Shown: piece by piece, positions 7,346-13,218 of the stretch
Layout of the letters: each line of letters starts with the position of its first letter
Numbering within the stretch: position 1 is the first letter of the stretch
Source: Streptomyces sp. WM4235
GTDB lineage: Bacteria; Actinomycetota; Actinomycetes; Streptomycetales; Streptomycetaceae
Reading direction: 5' to 3'
NCBI RefSeq assembly: GCF_001279725.1
Contig: NZ_LGDE01000019.1
Location: 1-13,545, forward strand
DNA: 13,545 nucleotides
Made by a program: the position numbers and the translations under genes
The notes under the pieces: model-generated
The model's database searches: none
Told to the model about the DNA's origin: nothing
Seen by the model: the letters and a program-made list of their open reading frames with translations, nothing else

Positions 7346-7450
7346 CGGGTCTCCTTGAGCATCGTCCGCTTCGTGTGATCGCATGCCCCGAGGCTAGGAA
7401 CCCGCCCTGGTACGGCACATCGCCCAAGGGCACGAGGACCCACTCCTGGC

Positions 7451-7468
7451 CCGGGACCTGCGTCCCGG
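7451..7468. repeat. Hairpin A upstream of the peptidase gene
   Basis: CCGGGAC-CTGC-GTCCCGG is a perfect 7-bp stem with a 4-base loop, about 106 bases before the peptidase start. It is paired with a second hairpin of identical geometry six bases away. Confidence 0.5.
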
Positions 7469-7474
7469 CCCGGC

Positions 7475-7492
7475 CTCCTCCTCCGGGAGGAG
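7475..7492. repeat. Hairpin B upstream of the peptidase gene
   Basis: CTCCTCC-TCCG-GGAGGAG is a perfect 7-bp stem with a 4-base loop. On the plus strand it contains a GGAGGAG sequence, but no gene start lies at the right distance. It may be an operator, an untranslated-region structure, or a terminator left from a lost gene. The rest of 7346-7573 shows no gene. Confidence 0.5.
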
Positions 7493-7573
7493 ACCGTCGG
7501 CGGGGCTGCGCTGAGGGCCGTCCCGGCCACGCGCCTGCCGTAAGGGGAGATCGCCCCACTGGCATGCCGTCAG

Positions 7574-7729
7574 GAGTTCTTCGGCGGCAGCACCAGCCGG
7601 AGCGTCGGAACCACCGTGTACTACCCGGTCATCACTTGGAGCACGGGCGACGGCCGCGCAATGGAAACCAGGACGAACGTCGCTCGACCCAAGGACAGGA
7701 CTCTTCCCGATGGTGCGCAGCGGTGGTGA
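7574..7729 (+). pseudogene. DUF3592-like scrap
   Basis: A plus-strand frame with no start codon (TAA a short way upstream) contains TVYYPVITWSTGDGRAMETR and continues to TGA 7727-7729. It resembles the central beta-strand pattern of DUF3592 proteins (YyPvv.f.t.dG..v...t), which are usually longer proteins with a membrane helix on each side. Neither helix is present. Probably a relic; the assignment rests on a short stretch. Confidence 0.35.
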
Positions 7730-7861
7730 TCATGGCTGTCACGGGTTGATCGAGGTGCTGTTGGTAGGCGCCGTTCCGTAGGTGGCCGGCTGTCATGGGC
7801 GTGGCTGTTTGCAACACCGGGAACCCGCCGCCCGTCCCATGCCGCTGTCGTCCGGGAAACG

Positions 7862-8208
7862 TCAGTGGGGTCCGTGCTTTGAGGTGGAGCCGGTTCTCGC
7901 CGACCCGTCCATGGAGTCGAGGTAGATGGAGAGCTGACCGGCGGCGTACAGCTGGGCCAGTCCGCGGAACGTGAGGTCGCGCCGCCACCCTTCCAGGGTC
8001 CTGGCCGGCGCATCGAGGTGCCGGCGTCGCGGAGTTCTCCGAGGACGGTGGCGATGGTGCCCAGGGGTTGGCCTCCCCGGCGCAGCAGGTGTGCCAATTC
8101 GGCGTCGCGCACGTCCTGTGCGAGGTACCGGCGGACCTGGTCGGCATGCTGCTGCCCGGCCTGGCCATCGTCCTGATCCTCTTCCCGCTCACCGAGGGCC
8201 ACGCCCAC
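7862..8208 (-). pseudogene. Small unrecognised gene with a one-base frameshift
   Basis: Two minus-strand frames join into one sensible protein of about 115 aa. The first, from a GTG at 8208 or 8202, contains VRRYLAQDVRDAELAHLLRR and then GTIATVLGELRDAGT. The second continues LDAPARTLEGWRRDLTFRGL and AQLYAAGQLSIYLDSMDG, ending at TGA 7862-7864. Restoring one C near 8016-8018 (GGC ACC [C]TC GAT) fuses them as DAGT-LDAP. It overlaps the end of the nitroreductase gene on the same strand, so it may once have been its downstream partner. It is soluble and helical, with no family I can name. The frameshift may be real or a sequencing error. Confidence 0.45.
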
Positions 8209-8839
8209 GGAAGACGTTGCGCTCCCTGGCACGCCGACCTGGATGGCGCCGTTCCTCCGCCGCGTAGCCGACCGATACCAACAGGGCGATGGCCAGGTCG
8301 TCACGGTCGCCGATCCCGATCACCTTCTTCACCTTGGCCTCGTCCCAGCCGTTCATGGGCGAGGTTGCCAGGCCCATCTCCGTGGCGGCGAGCATCAAGA
8401 AGGAGGCCGCGATCATGGCGTCCTTGACCGCGTACTCCCGGAGCAGACCGCGCTGATCGAGGTCCTCCTGGAAGGCTCTCGACGCGGTGGAGAACATCGC
8501 GATGAACTCGTCGTTCCAGGCTCCGCTGCGCCGGGCCTGGTCGTAGACATCGCTGTGGTCATCGCGCCAGGACTGCGGCTCGGCGACGAAGACCAGTACG
8601 ACCGGGGCTTCTTGGGGCTGGGGCTGGCCTCCCGTGGCCCATGTCAGCCCTGCGCGGCCCTGCTCTGCGGAGACGACGACGATCGACCGGTCCTGAAGGT
8701 TCCAGCTGGTGGGTGCCTCGACGGCGAGAGCGAGGAGCGCATCGAGTGTGGTGCCCGGGATCGGGTCGGGCCGGTAGTGGCGGACGGTGCGACGGGTGCG
8801 GATCGCCTCTGCGACAGACATGGTGTTGTGGCTCGTCAT
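8189..8839 (-). CDS. Nitroreductase-family FMN oxidoreductase
   Basis: This 216-aa protein has the family's fold markers: RTRRTVRHYRPDP near the N-terminus (FMN phosphate contact), APTSWNLQDRSIVVV, and near the C-terminus MGLATSPMNGWDEAKVKKVI followed by VSVGYAAEER. Such enzymes reduce nitro groups, quinones or similar electrophiles with NAD(P)H. Start candidates are ATG 8839 and ATG 8821 (MSVAEAIRTRR); neither has a clear ribosome binding site. The upstream ATG at 8929 would overlap the divergent regulator and is unlikely. It is divergent from an HxlR regulator with about 70 bp between starts, a common pairing for oxidative or electrophile response. The C-terminal tail (RERNVFRGRGPR) is a little unusual but the length is normal. 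Confidence 0.88.
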   Translation of the reverse strand: MTSHNTMSVAEAIRTRRTVRHYRPDPIPGTTLDALLALAVEAPTSWNLQDRSIVVVSAEQGRAGLTWATGGQPQPQEAPVVLVFVAEPQSWRDDHSDVYDQARRSGAWNDEFIAMFSTASRAFQEDLDQRGLLREYAVKDAMIAASFLMLAATEMGLATSPMNGWDEAKVKKVIGIGDRDDLAIALLVSVGYAAEERRHPGRRARERNVFRGRGPR

Positions 8840-8842
8840 GAC

Positions 8843-8859
8843 ACTTACTGTCGGTGAGT
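8843..8859. promoter_or_regulatory. HxlR operator candidate
   Basis: ACTTAC-TGTCG-GTGAGT is a dyad with 5 of 6 matching pairs in the divergent nitroreductase/HxlR promoter region, 4 bases above the nitroreductase ATG at 8839. HxlR-type regulators bind short dyads of the TAC/GTA kind next to such genes, so this is the best operator candidate here. Confidence 0.4.
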
Positions 8860-8907
8860 CACTCTCCATTCGGAAGAAGGCACCTTTTCGTGCGTTACTC
8901 TCCCGGG

Positions 8908-9390
8908 ATGAAAACCACGGTGGAAACATCCGGACTGCCTGCCGACGTCTACTCCGCGAAATGCCCGACGCGCCAGGTACTCGACCACGTCTCCGGCAAG
9001 TGGACCATCCTCGTCGTGGACGCCCTCCTCGAAGGCACGATGCGATACACCGAACTGAGCCGGCGCATCGAGGGCGTGTCGCAGAAGATGCTCACCCAGA
9101 CGCTGCGCAGCCTTGAGGGTGACGGATTCGTCACCCGCACCGTGTACCCCACCATCCCGCCTCGGGTCGAGTACGACCTGACGGGGCTGGGCCGCAGTCT
9201 GGCGGAGCCGATCACCGCTCTCCGCCAGTGGACCGAAACCCACATCAACGAGATCGAGCGGGCCCGGGCCCGGTACTCCCCAGAAGGTGGTGGAAGCCAC
9301 TTGAGCGGTCCGTCGGGCACAACGGGCAATGGCGCGAGCGGGGAGCCGGCGAACGCCGACTCCCCGCTCAGGCCAGGCGGTTCACGCTGA
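8908..9390 (+). CDS. HxlR-family winged-helix regulator, single-cysteine type
   Basis: This 160-aa DNA-binding protein has the HxlR domain at about 18-112: KCPTRQVLDHVSGKWTILVV, then MRYTELSRRIEGVSQKMLTQ (recognition helix), and the wing ending PPRVEYDLT. Cys19 is the only cysteine and sits where HxlR redox sensors such as HypR, YodB and QorR carry their sensing cysteine. ATG 8908 fits the family start best; an earlier GTG at 8854 lies inside the dyad. The ribosome binding site is weak (CCCGGG directly before ATG). It is divergent from the nitroreductase, which it probably represses. The final 40 residues are low-complexity, unlike the family, and overlap a terminator-like hairpin; another frame would end nearby at TGA 9302-9304, so the native 3' end may be frameshifted. 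Confidence 0.88.
   Translation: MKTTVETSGLPADVYSAKCPTRQVLDHVSGKWTILVVDALLEGTMRYTELSRRIEGVSQKMLTQTLRSLEGDGFVTRTVYPTIPPRVEYDLTGLGRSLAEPITALRQWTETHINEIERARARYSPEGGGSHLSGPSGTTGNGASGEPANADSPLRPGGSR
9336..9369 (+). terminator. Strong hairpin inside the 3' end of the HxlR reading frame
   Basis: Outer arms GAGCGGGGA (9336-9344) and TCCCCGCTC (9361-9369) are a perfect 9-bp stem. Inside, GGCG (9348-9351) and CGCC (9354-9357) pair around AA. It lies before the stop codon at 9388-9390, unusual for a terminator. Confidence 0.55.
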
Positions 9391-9419
9391 TGGGCAGTTA
9401 GATTACTGGCGCAGACCAC

Positions 9420-10078
9420 TTATTTCTGCGGCGTCGCATTCCTCTCCCAGTGAAGGTCCGCAGTGCGGGCGGCGAGGTAGTCGGCCCAGGAGGTCTTGGT
9501 GAACCCCGCCCATCGGACTGCGGTGTTGGGGTGGAGGCCGAGGATGCTCGCGAGGACCGGTACGGGCAGGCCGCCGGAGAGTGCGACCAGGGCCGCGTTT
9601 CGGGCCGGCCTGGTGACGATGCCGTGCGCCAGGAGTTTCGAGTTGAGGCCGGTCTGAGAGGTGGGGCGGCCGGGGACGAGGCCGGGGAAGAGCCATTGCT
9701 CGCCGCGGGTGGTGCGGGTGGTGCGGGTGAGGGCGGCTCGGGTGTGGGGTGCTTCGGCCGGCTGGTGGAGGAGTCTGGCGAGCCGGGGCGGCAGCAGGAA
9801 CGGGTGCCGGTAGACGGTGAGGTAGCTGTTGCCCTCGCGGTGGGTGGGCTGGGTCGCGGTGAGGTGCCGGACGTGGGACGCGTGCAGGCCGAACAGAAGG
9901 ATCAGTGCGCCTGCTGCCCGCGTGTCCAGAGCCATGGTGGAGTCGGTCAGGCACTGTTTCAGCAGCTGCCGGCGGCTGTCTTCGTCCATCAGCCGACTGG
10001 GCTGCTGACGTGGAATGGAAGGGACCGTGAGCTTGCCGGTGAGGCCGCGGCCGGCGGTCCAGGACTGGAAGTTGCCCG
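9420..10078 (-). pseudogene. Tyrosine-recombinase-like (integrase) gene, N-terminally truncated
   Basis: The minus-strand frame ends at TAA 9420-9422 and remains open with family-like residues past the ATG at 9989 (SWTAGRGLTGKLTVPSIPRQ, then the linker), up to a transposase fragment starting at 10079. The C-terminal half has ALILLFGLHASHVRHLT (arginine-I region) and later LPVPVLASILGLHPNTAVRW followed by TSWADYLAAR, matching streptomycete non-canonical site-specific integrases. The family is usually over 350 aa, so the N-terminal DNA-binding part is missing and no full His-x-x-Arg/Tyr catalytic set can be confirmed. Probably dead: the head was removed by the IS insertion or by recombination. 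A short internal start at 9989 (189 aa) could still yield a peptide. Confidence 0.6.
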
Positions 10079-10378
10079 GACGCTGGATACGACCACAGCA
10101 TGGTCCACCTCGACCCGAAGGCCAGAGGAATCACAGGCCAGATCGCCAAGCGCGGCGCGAAGAACTCGATCCAGACCGGCGGACGGTGGGTGGTGGAGCG
10201 CACGAGTTCCTGGATGAACGGCTGCGGCAAGCTCCGCCGCTGCACCGAGCGACGAAGAGCCCCCGTCGGGTTCTTCATCGCCCTGGCCGGCACAACCATC
10301 ACCGTCCGCTGCCTGATCCGACGTGCCTGGTCTCTCTACCGCTGGGACACCCGCCCACGAGGCTCCCGCGTCCGCTGA
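10079..10378 (+). mobile_element. IS5-type transposase, C-terminal fragment
   Basis: The plus-strand frame reads DAGYDHSMVHLDPKARGITG, then RWVVERTSSWMNGCGKLRRC and LIRRAWSLYRWDTRP, ending at TGA 10376-10378. This is the last third of an IS5-type DDE transposase, with the catalytic Glu in VVERT. The N-terminal two thirds and the left end are absent; upstream sequence switches to the antisense integrase. I found no clear terminal inverted repeat or target duplication. Immobile remnant. Confidence 0.75.
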
Positions 10379-10421
10379 TCCACTGGCGGCCACTCTTGGA
10401 CGTCCAGTCAATATGGGCGGC

Positions 10422-11198
10422 ATGAGGAGCCAAGTCGGTTACGAGAAGAGGGTGTTGCCTATCGGGTCGGAGCGGGGAGAGACTGTTTGTGAGCTGAGAG
10501 TAGGTGCGCCCGTGGCAGGAGCCGAACCGGAGCACGTCGCCTGGTTGTCCGAGAGCCAGTTGGCCCGAGCGTGGCCGACCATCCGGGCGACCTGCCTGGA
10601 CGCCACCGCGAATGCCAACGGAGTTCGCAACAACCTCCGTGTATCGCAATCTACTTGGGGCGAGAGCAAGTGGCGCACGTATCACCCCGCGGACGTCGCC
10701 CGGGTGGCCGGGGCGATCGCCGACGGCACCGCGGAGCTCCAGCCGCACTGGCGGAACGACACCCCCGAGGCCAAGCTGCTCGATCAGCGCCTTCGCAGGA
10801 AGAACCTGCCCGGTGCCATCGGGTGCGCCCTGCTCGTCGCCGTTCCGTTGGTGATCATCGTCATTCTCCTGATCATCTCCTGGAACGGCTCCGGATCGTC
10901 TTCCCCTTCCTACTGGCACTCCGCCGGACCCGTATTGGGTACGACCGATGTGAGGACGGGAGGGCCGGTACTTCGAGAACCTCGGCCACCTTGCGGGCCA
11001 ACGCGGCCACCTGCGGAGGCAGGGAGCCGTCCAGCGAGTCGATGTCGTCGCACGGGCCGCGCTTTCAGCCCACACGATCCGGTTGAGGACCGTCCGGTCG
11101 TCCAACCGCTGCCGCTCCAGCACAGACCGGGGCAGCAACTGCCACACAGCTCCCACTCGGCATCGGACAGTTCATGGCCACATATCACGACACCATGA
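10422..11198 (+). CDS. Small single-pass membrane protein, unrecognised, with a doubtful 3' end
   Basis: The first 160 residues (to about 10901) look genuinely coding: a soluble N-terminal domain with QLARAWPTIRATCLDATANA and WRTYHPADVARVAGAIADGT, then one strong membrane helix at about 131-154 (GAIGCALLVAVPLVIIVILL). I do not recognise the family. The start is ATG 10422, or ATG 10413 three codons earlier; neither has a clear Shine-Dalgarno, and a transposase remnant ends 35 bases upstream, so the original promoter may be lost. From about 10905 the frame runs on into antisense remnants of another insertion sequence, becoming Pro/Arg-rich noise until TGA at 11196-11198. The native C-terminus has therefore probably been replaced. 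Orientation suggests a cytosolic domain with the helix at its C-terminal side. Confidence 0.5.
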   Translation: MRSQVGYEKRVLPIGSERGETVCELRVGAPVAGAEPEHVAWLSESQLARAWPTIRATCLDATANANGVRNNLRVSQSTWGESKWRTYHPADVARVAGAIADGTAELQPHWRNDTPEAKLLDQRLRRKNLPGAIGCALLVAVPLVIIVILLIISWNGSGSSSPSYWHSAGPVLGTTDVRTGGPVLREPRPPCGPTRPPAEAGSRPASRCRRTGRAFSPHDPVEDRPVVQPLPLQHRPGQQLPHSSHSASDSSWPHITTP

Positions 11199-11203
11199 AC
11201 CAC
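11063..11203 (-). mobile_element. IS5-type transposase, N-terminal fragment with frameshift
   Basis: From ATG 11203 the minus strand reads ICGHELSDAEWEL, then after a shift near 11145-11150 continues WQLLPRSVLERQRLDDRTVL and NRIVW. Together these are the first roughly 45 codons of an IS5-type transposase (HELSDAEWELL.PLLP......RLDDR.VLNGI.W). The rest of the element is absent. It lies in opposite orientation to the C-terminal fragment at 10079-10378. Just beyond it (minus strand, 11049 down to about 10920) a start-less frame reads DDIDSLDGSLPPQVAALARK, unrelated to transposase and not recognised. Confidence 0.65.
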
Positions 11204-11331
11204 AACCCGAGATCACTTTGGCGACAGACCCTGGCTAGGAGTCTTCGACCTCGCGTCGTGTCGAACCTCCGGTGGTGCGTACGAACTGCCCTGGCGCCGG
11301 GTCACCCCGAAAGGGGGCCGGACACTGCGGC

Positions 11332-11361
11332 GGCGTCGGCGTCGGCGTGAGCGTGGGCGTC
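11332..11361. repeat. Degenerate hexamer tandem repeat
   Basis: Five consecutive units occur: GGCGTC, GGCGTC, GGCGTG, AGCGTG, GGCGTC. They lie just past the 3' end of the TPR-protein remnant, in sequence without a gene (11204-11370). Probably slippage-derived. Confidence 0.5.
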
Positions 11362-11370
11362 AGGTGGCCC

Positions 11371-11955
11371 TCAGGCTGTCCGGAGTCGTTCGAGGAACTC
11401 GCGGACGCCGTCTACCTTCTGGTAGGGCTTGAAGGCGGGGGCGTGTGCGTGTGCGTGGATCAGGGTGACGCATCGGTCTGCGCCGATGCGGGTGGCGAGG
11501 TCGAGTGACTCGGTGCTGACGAGGAGGGCCTGTTCGACTTCGCGGGCTTGGAGGAGGCTGCGTGCCTCGTAGGTGCGGAAGACCCCGCGCGTCTTGTCCC
11601 GGGCCCGTGGTAGCAGGGTCAGGCCCTCGTCGATGCGGGCTCGGGCCGCGTCGGTACGGCCGAGGTCGAGGAGGCACTGGCCGGTGTCCACTGCCAGGTC
11701 CGCGGTGCTCATCCACCGGCACCAGCCCGGTGCGGGGTCGGCCGCGTCGGTCAACGAGGCGGTCTCGGCAGCGGCCAGATCACGGTGGCACTCGGCCGCG
11801 GCTCCCAGGGCGGCGTGGGCCCGGGCCCTGCGCAGGTGCAGCAGCGACCGGGCGGTGGGGTGCCTCGTGTGGATCAGGGCCTGACTCAACGGTTCAACTG
11901 CGGATCCGGGCCGGCCGAGCCAGATCGACTGATAGGCGAAGTCCGACAGGACAAG
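11371..11955 (-). pseudogene. XRE/TPR-type regulator, C-terminal TPR fragment
   Basis: About 195 codons resemble the C-terminal tetratricopeptide part of streptomycete XRE-family regulators: HTRHPTARSLLHLRRARAHA, WMSTADLAVDTGQCLLDLG, LLPRARDKTRGVFRTYEA and a terminal PYQKVDGVREFLERLR. Full-length relatives are about 400-500 aa with an N-terminal Cro/C1 helix-turn-helix. Here similarity begins near DFAYQSIWLGRP at about 11955, and upstream sequence belongs to a plus-strand gene, so the DNA-binding half is gone. The frame stays open further upstream only as a GC-rich shadow. A short HAHAHA run (GTGTGC units, near 11440-11457) appears where relatives have other residues. Stop near 11371-11373. 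Confidence 0.6.
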
Positions 11956-12030
11956 CAGTGGCGCAAGGAGGGGCTCGTCCCGGAACTCGAGCTGCCCTAC
12001 AAGCCCCCCGCGGTCCTTCAGGCCGGTCGT

Positions 12031-12330
12031 GTGGCGGCCGCCGAGTTCGGTGTCGAGCAGTCGCTCGCGGACGCTGCCGTGATCGTCCGGCACCTTCTCG
12101 TCGACCGTTTGGCCCTGACCCTCGGCGACGAAGAGGCACTCGACCTCTTCGACGAGGCCGCGCGCACCCTGGTCCTGGCCCGCGGCCCCGAAGACGCCGC
12201 CGACATGATCACCGCCCTGGTCTTCCAGATCGTCGCGTTCCTCCCCATGCTCGCGGGGCCGGACCGGGACATCGAGTTGGCGTACACCGAATGGCTCGGC
12301 TCCCAGATCACCCACGCGCGCCGCCAGTAG
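12031..12330 (+). CDS. Unrecognised small acidic helical protein, possibly 5'-truncated
   Basis: The plus-strand frame ending at TAG 12328-12330 has strong coding bias and a smooth amphipathic composition: VIVRHLLVDRLALTLGDEEA, LDLFDEAARTLVLARGPEDA, ADMITALVFQIVAFLPMLAG. I chose GTG 12031 (99 aa) as the first plausible start, but no ribosome binding site supports it. The same frame reads sensibly back to about 11945 (DKQWRKEGLVPELELPYKPP), where it collides head-on with the TPR remnant on the other strand, so the true start may have been lost in a rearrangement. It is mostly helical, soluble, with no known motif. I cannot assign a family. Confidence 0.45.
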   Translation: MAAAEFGVEQSLADAAVIVRHLLVDRLALTLGDEEALDLFDEAARTLVLARGPEDAADMITALVFQIVAFLPMLAGPDRDIELAYTEWLGSQITHARRQ

Positions 12331-12393
12331 CGGGAGGAACGGCGCATGCGCGCCGAGCAGTGACCGCGTAGCCGGTGAACTGATACGACGGGG

Positions 12394-12760
12394 GTGGGAT
12401 TCGTGCGGGGTGACAACCGTCAGATCCAGACGGCGGTCCTGGGCGGTGCGGATTCGGGAAAGCCGCTGTTGCTGCCGCGGGAGGCGATCGAGCTGGATGC
12501 CTTCCGCCAGCGTCATGACCAGGACCCCTTCTGGTGCGGGCTGCTGCTCGGCGGCGGCGGTCAGCTCACGACCAAGCTGTACACCGACCGCGTGTACCAC
12601 TTCGCCCACCACCCTGGCACGGACAGACTCTGCGGCCGCCGAGATCCGGCGTGGCGAGCGCGGACCACTTGTACGTGAAGGCCGCGGCCGACGCCTGGCT
12701 CCGCACGGCCGGCGATCCCGAGGGCCGGGTCCACTTCGACCGCCTGCCCGAGGTCGACCA
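12394..12760 (+). pseudogene. CoiA-like (competence protein family) N-terminal domain, degenerate
   Basis: From GTG 12394 the frame reads VGFVRGDNRQIQTAVLGGAD, then DPFWCGLLLGGGGQLTTKLY and TDRVYHFAHHPG. After a shift near 12640-12647 the next frame continues SGVASADHLYVKAAADAWLR. This is the N-terminal region of streptomycete proteins annotated as CoiA-like, where I recall the pattern GGCG..LTTKLYTDRVCHFAHHPG....CGRR..GV.SADHLYVK. Two expected cysteines are replaced (GGCG to GGGG, VCHF to VYHF), the reading frame is broken, and the long C-terminal part is missing after about VHFDRLPEV. Clearly non-functional as such. The biochemical role of the streptomycete family is not established; CoiA itself belongs to a nuclease-like group. 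Confidence 0.6.
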
Positions 12761-13218
12761 GGCGAGCTCGCTGCTTCCGGAGCCGGCCGCGATGAACAGC
12801 TGTCAGTGCTGCTCGCCCCCTGAGGGCAAAGCGCCATATTCGTTCAGAGGCACGATTTCCGCGTGTCCGTGCGAAGAATCGTGCGGAACGGCTGTTACGG
12901 AACTTGCTGCTCCGGTTGGGTGACGGCGGGTCAGTGCGCCTGGTGGTGCGCTCCGGGCGCATTGATCCACTGTGTCGCGCGCGCTCTGGGTGGGTGTAGC
13001 GGTCAGTGAATGTCAGGGCCACGCTCACGCGGACTGTGTGTACAGCGCAAACGTGTGTGACGGAAGTGTCCAGGGTCGGTAACCGGCCTCGTCGGGGGCT
13101 GTGGTCGGCCACATGTCGGGTCGAGAGTTTGGGTCCTCGGCCCACCACGGGCCGGGCACCCGCATCCGGTACGTGGTTCGTATCGGCTGGTGAAACAACG
13201 CTCTTGAGGGGCCACCAG
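12761..13218. other. Gene-poor interval upstream of the lamin-tail gene
   Basis: I see no supported gene here. It contains a spaced inverted repeat at 12850-12884 and a short hairpin at 13138-13154 (CGGCCC-ACCAC-GGGCCG). The right end must hold the promoter of the lamin-tail gene, but no clear -35/-10 pair stands out. The left end may be a remnant of the CoiA-like gene, without recognisable sequence. Confidence 0.5.
12850..12884. repeat. Spaced perfect inverted repeat
   Basis: GCACGATT (12850-12857) and AATCGTGC (12877-12884) are perfect 8-bp arms with a 19-base spacer. Possible operator, terminator-like structure, or end of a lost element. Confidence 0.45.

Noticed and set aside
5438..7378. 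Plus-strand frame of 646 codons covering the peptidase
   Set aside because: Gly/Arg/Val-rich shadow. The minus strand has a signal peptide and the Ser-Asp-His triad, and the frame also runs through the LuxR tail and DUF6571 remnants.
6198..7565. Second long minus-strand frame over the peptidase
   Set aside because: Out-of-frame Pro/Arg-rich reading of the same gene; no domain or start signal.
7632..8192. Minus-strand frame starting GTGA-coupled to the nitroreductase stop
   Set aside because: The overlap looks like classic coupling, but this frame's protein is Ser/Thr/Pro/Arg noise; the sensible protein is in the neighbouring frames.
8854..8907. Earlier GTG start for the HxlR regulator
   Set aside because: It lies within the operator-like dyad; family members begin close to the ATG at 8908.
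8840..8929. Upstream ATG for the nitroreductase at 8929
   Set aside because: It would overlap the HxlR start and the dyad and adds 30 residues foreign to the family.
10905..11198. C-terminal extension of the small membrane protein
   Set aside because: It is antisense to transposase and other remnants, and the composition switches abruptly to Pro/Arg-rich; kept only as the formal frame end.
11332..11361. CRISPR or iteron-like array
   Set aside because: Five contiguous degenerate hexamers without spacers; simple slippage repeat.
11562..12371. Long plus-strand Arg/Gly/Pro-rich frame over the TPR remnant
   Set aside because: Out-of-frame shadow with no coding features; the real plus-strand signal is the other frame ending at 12330.
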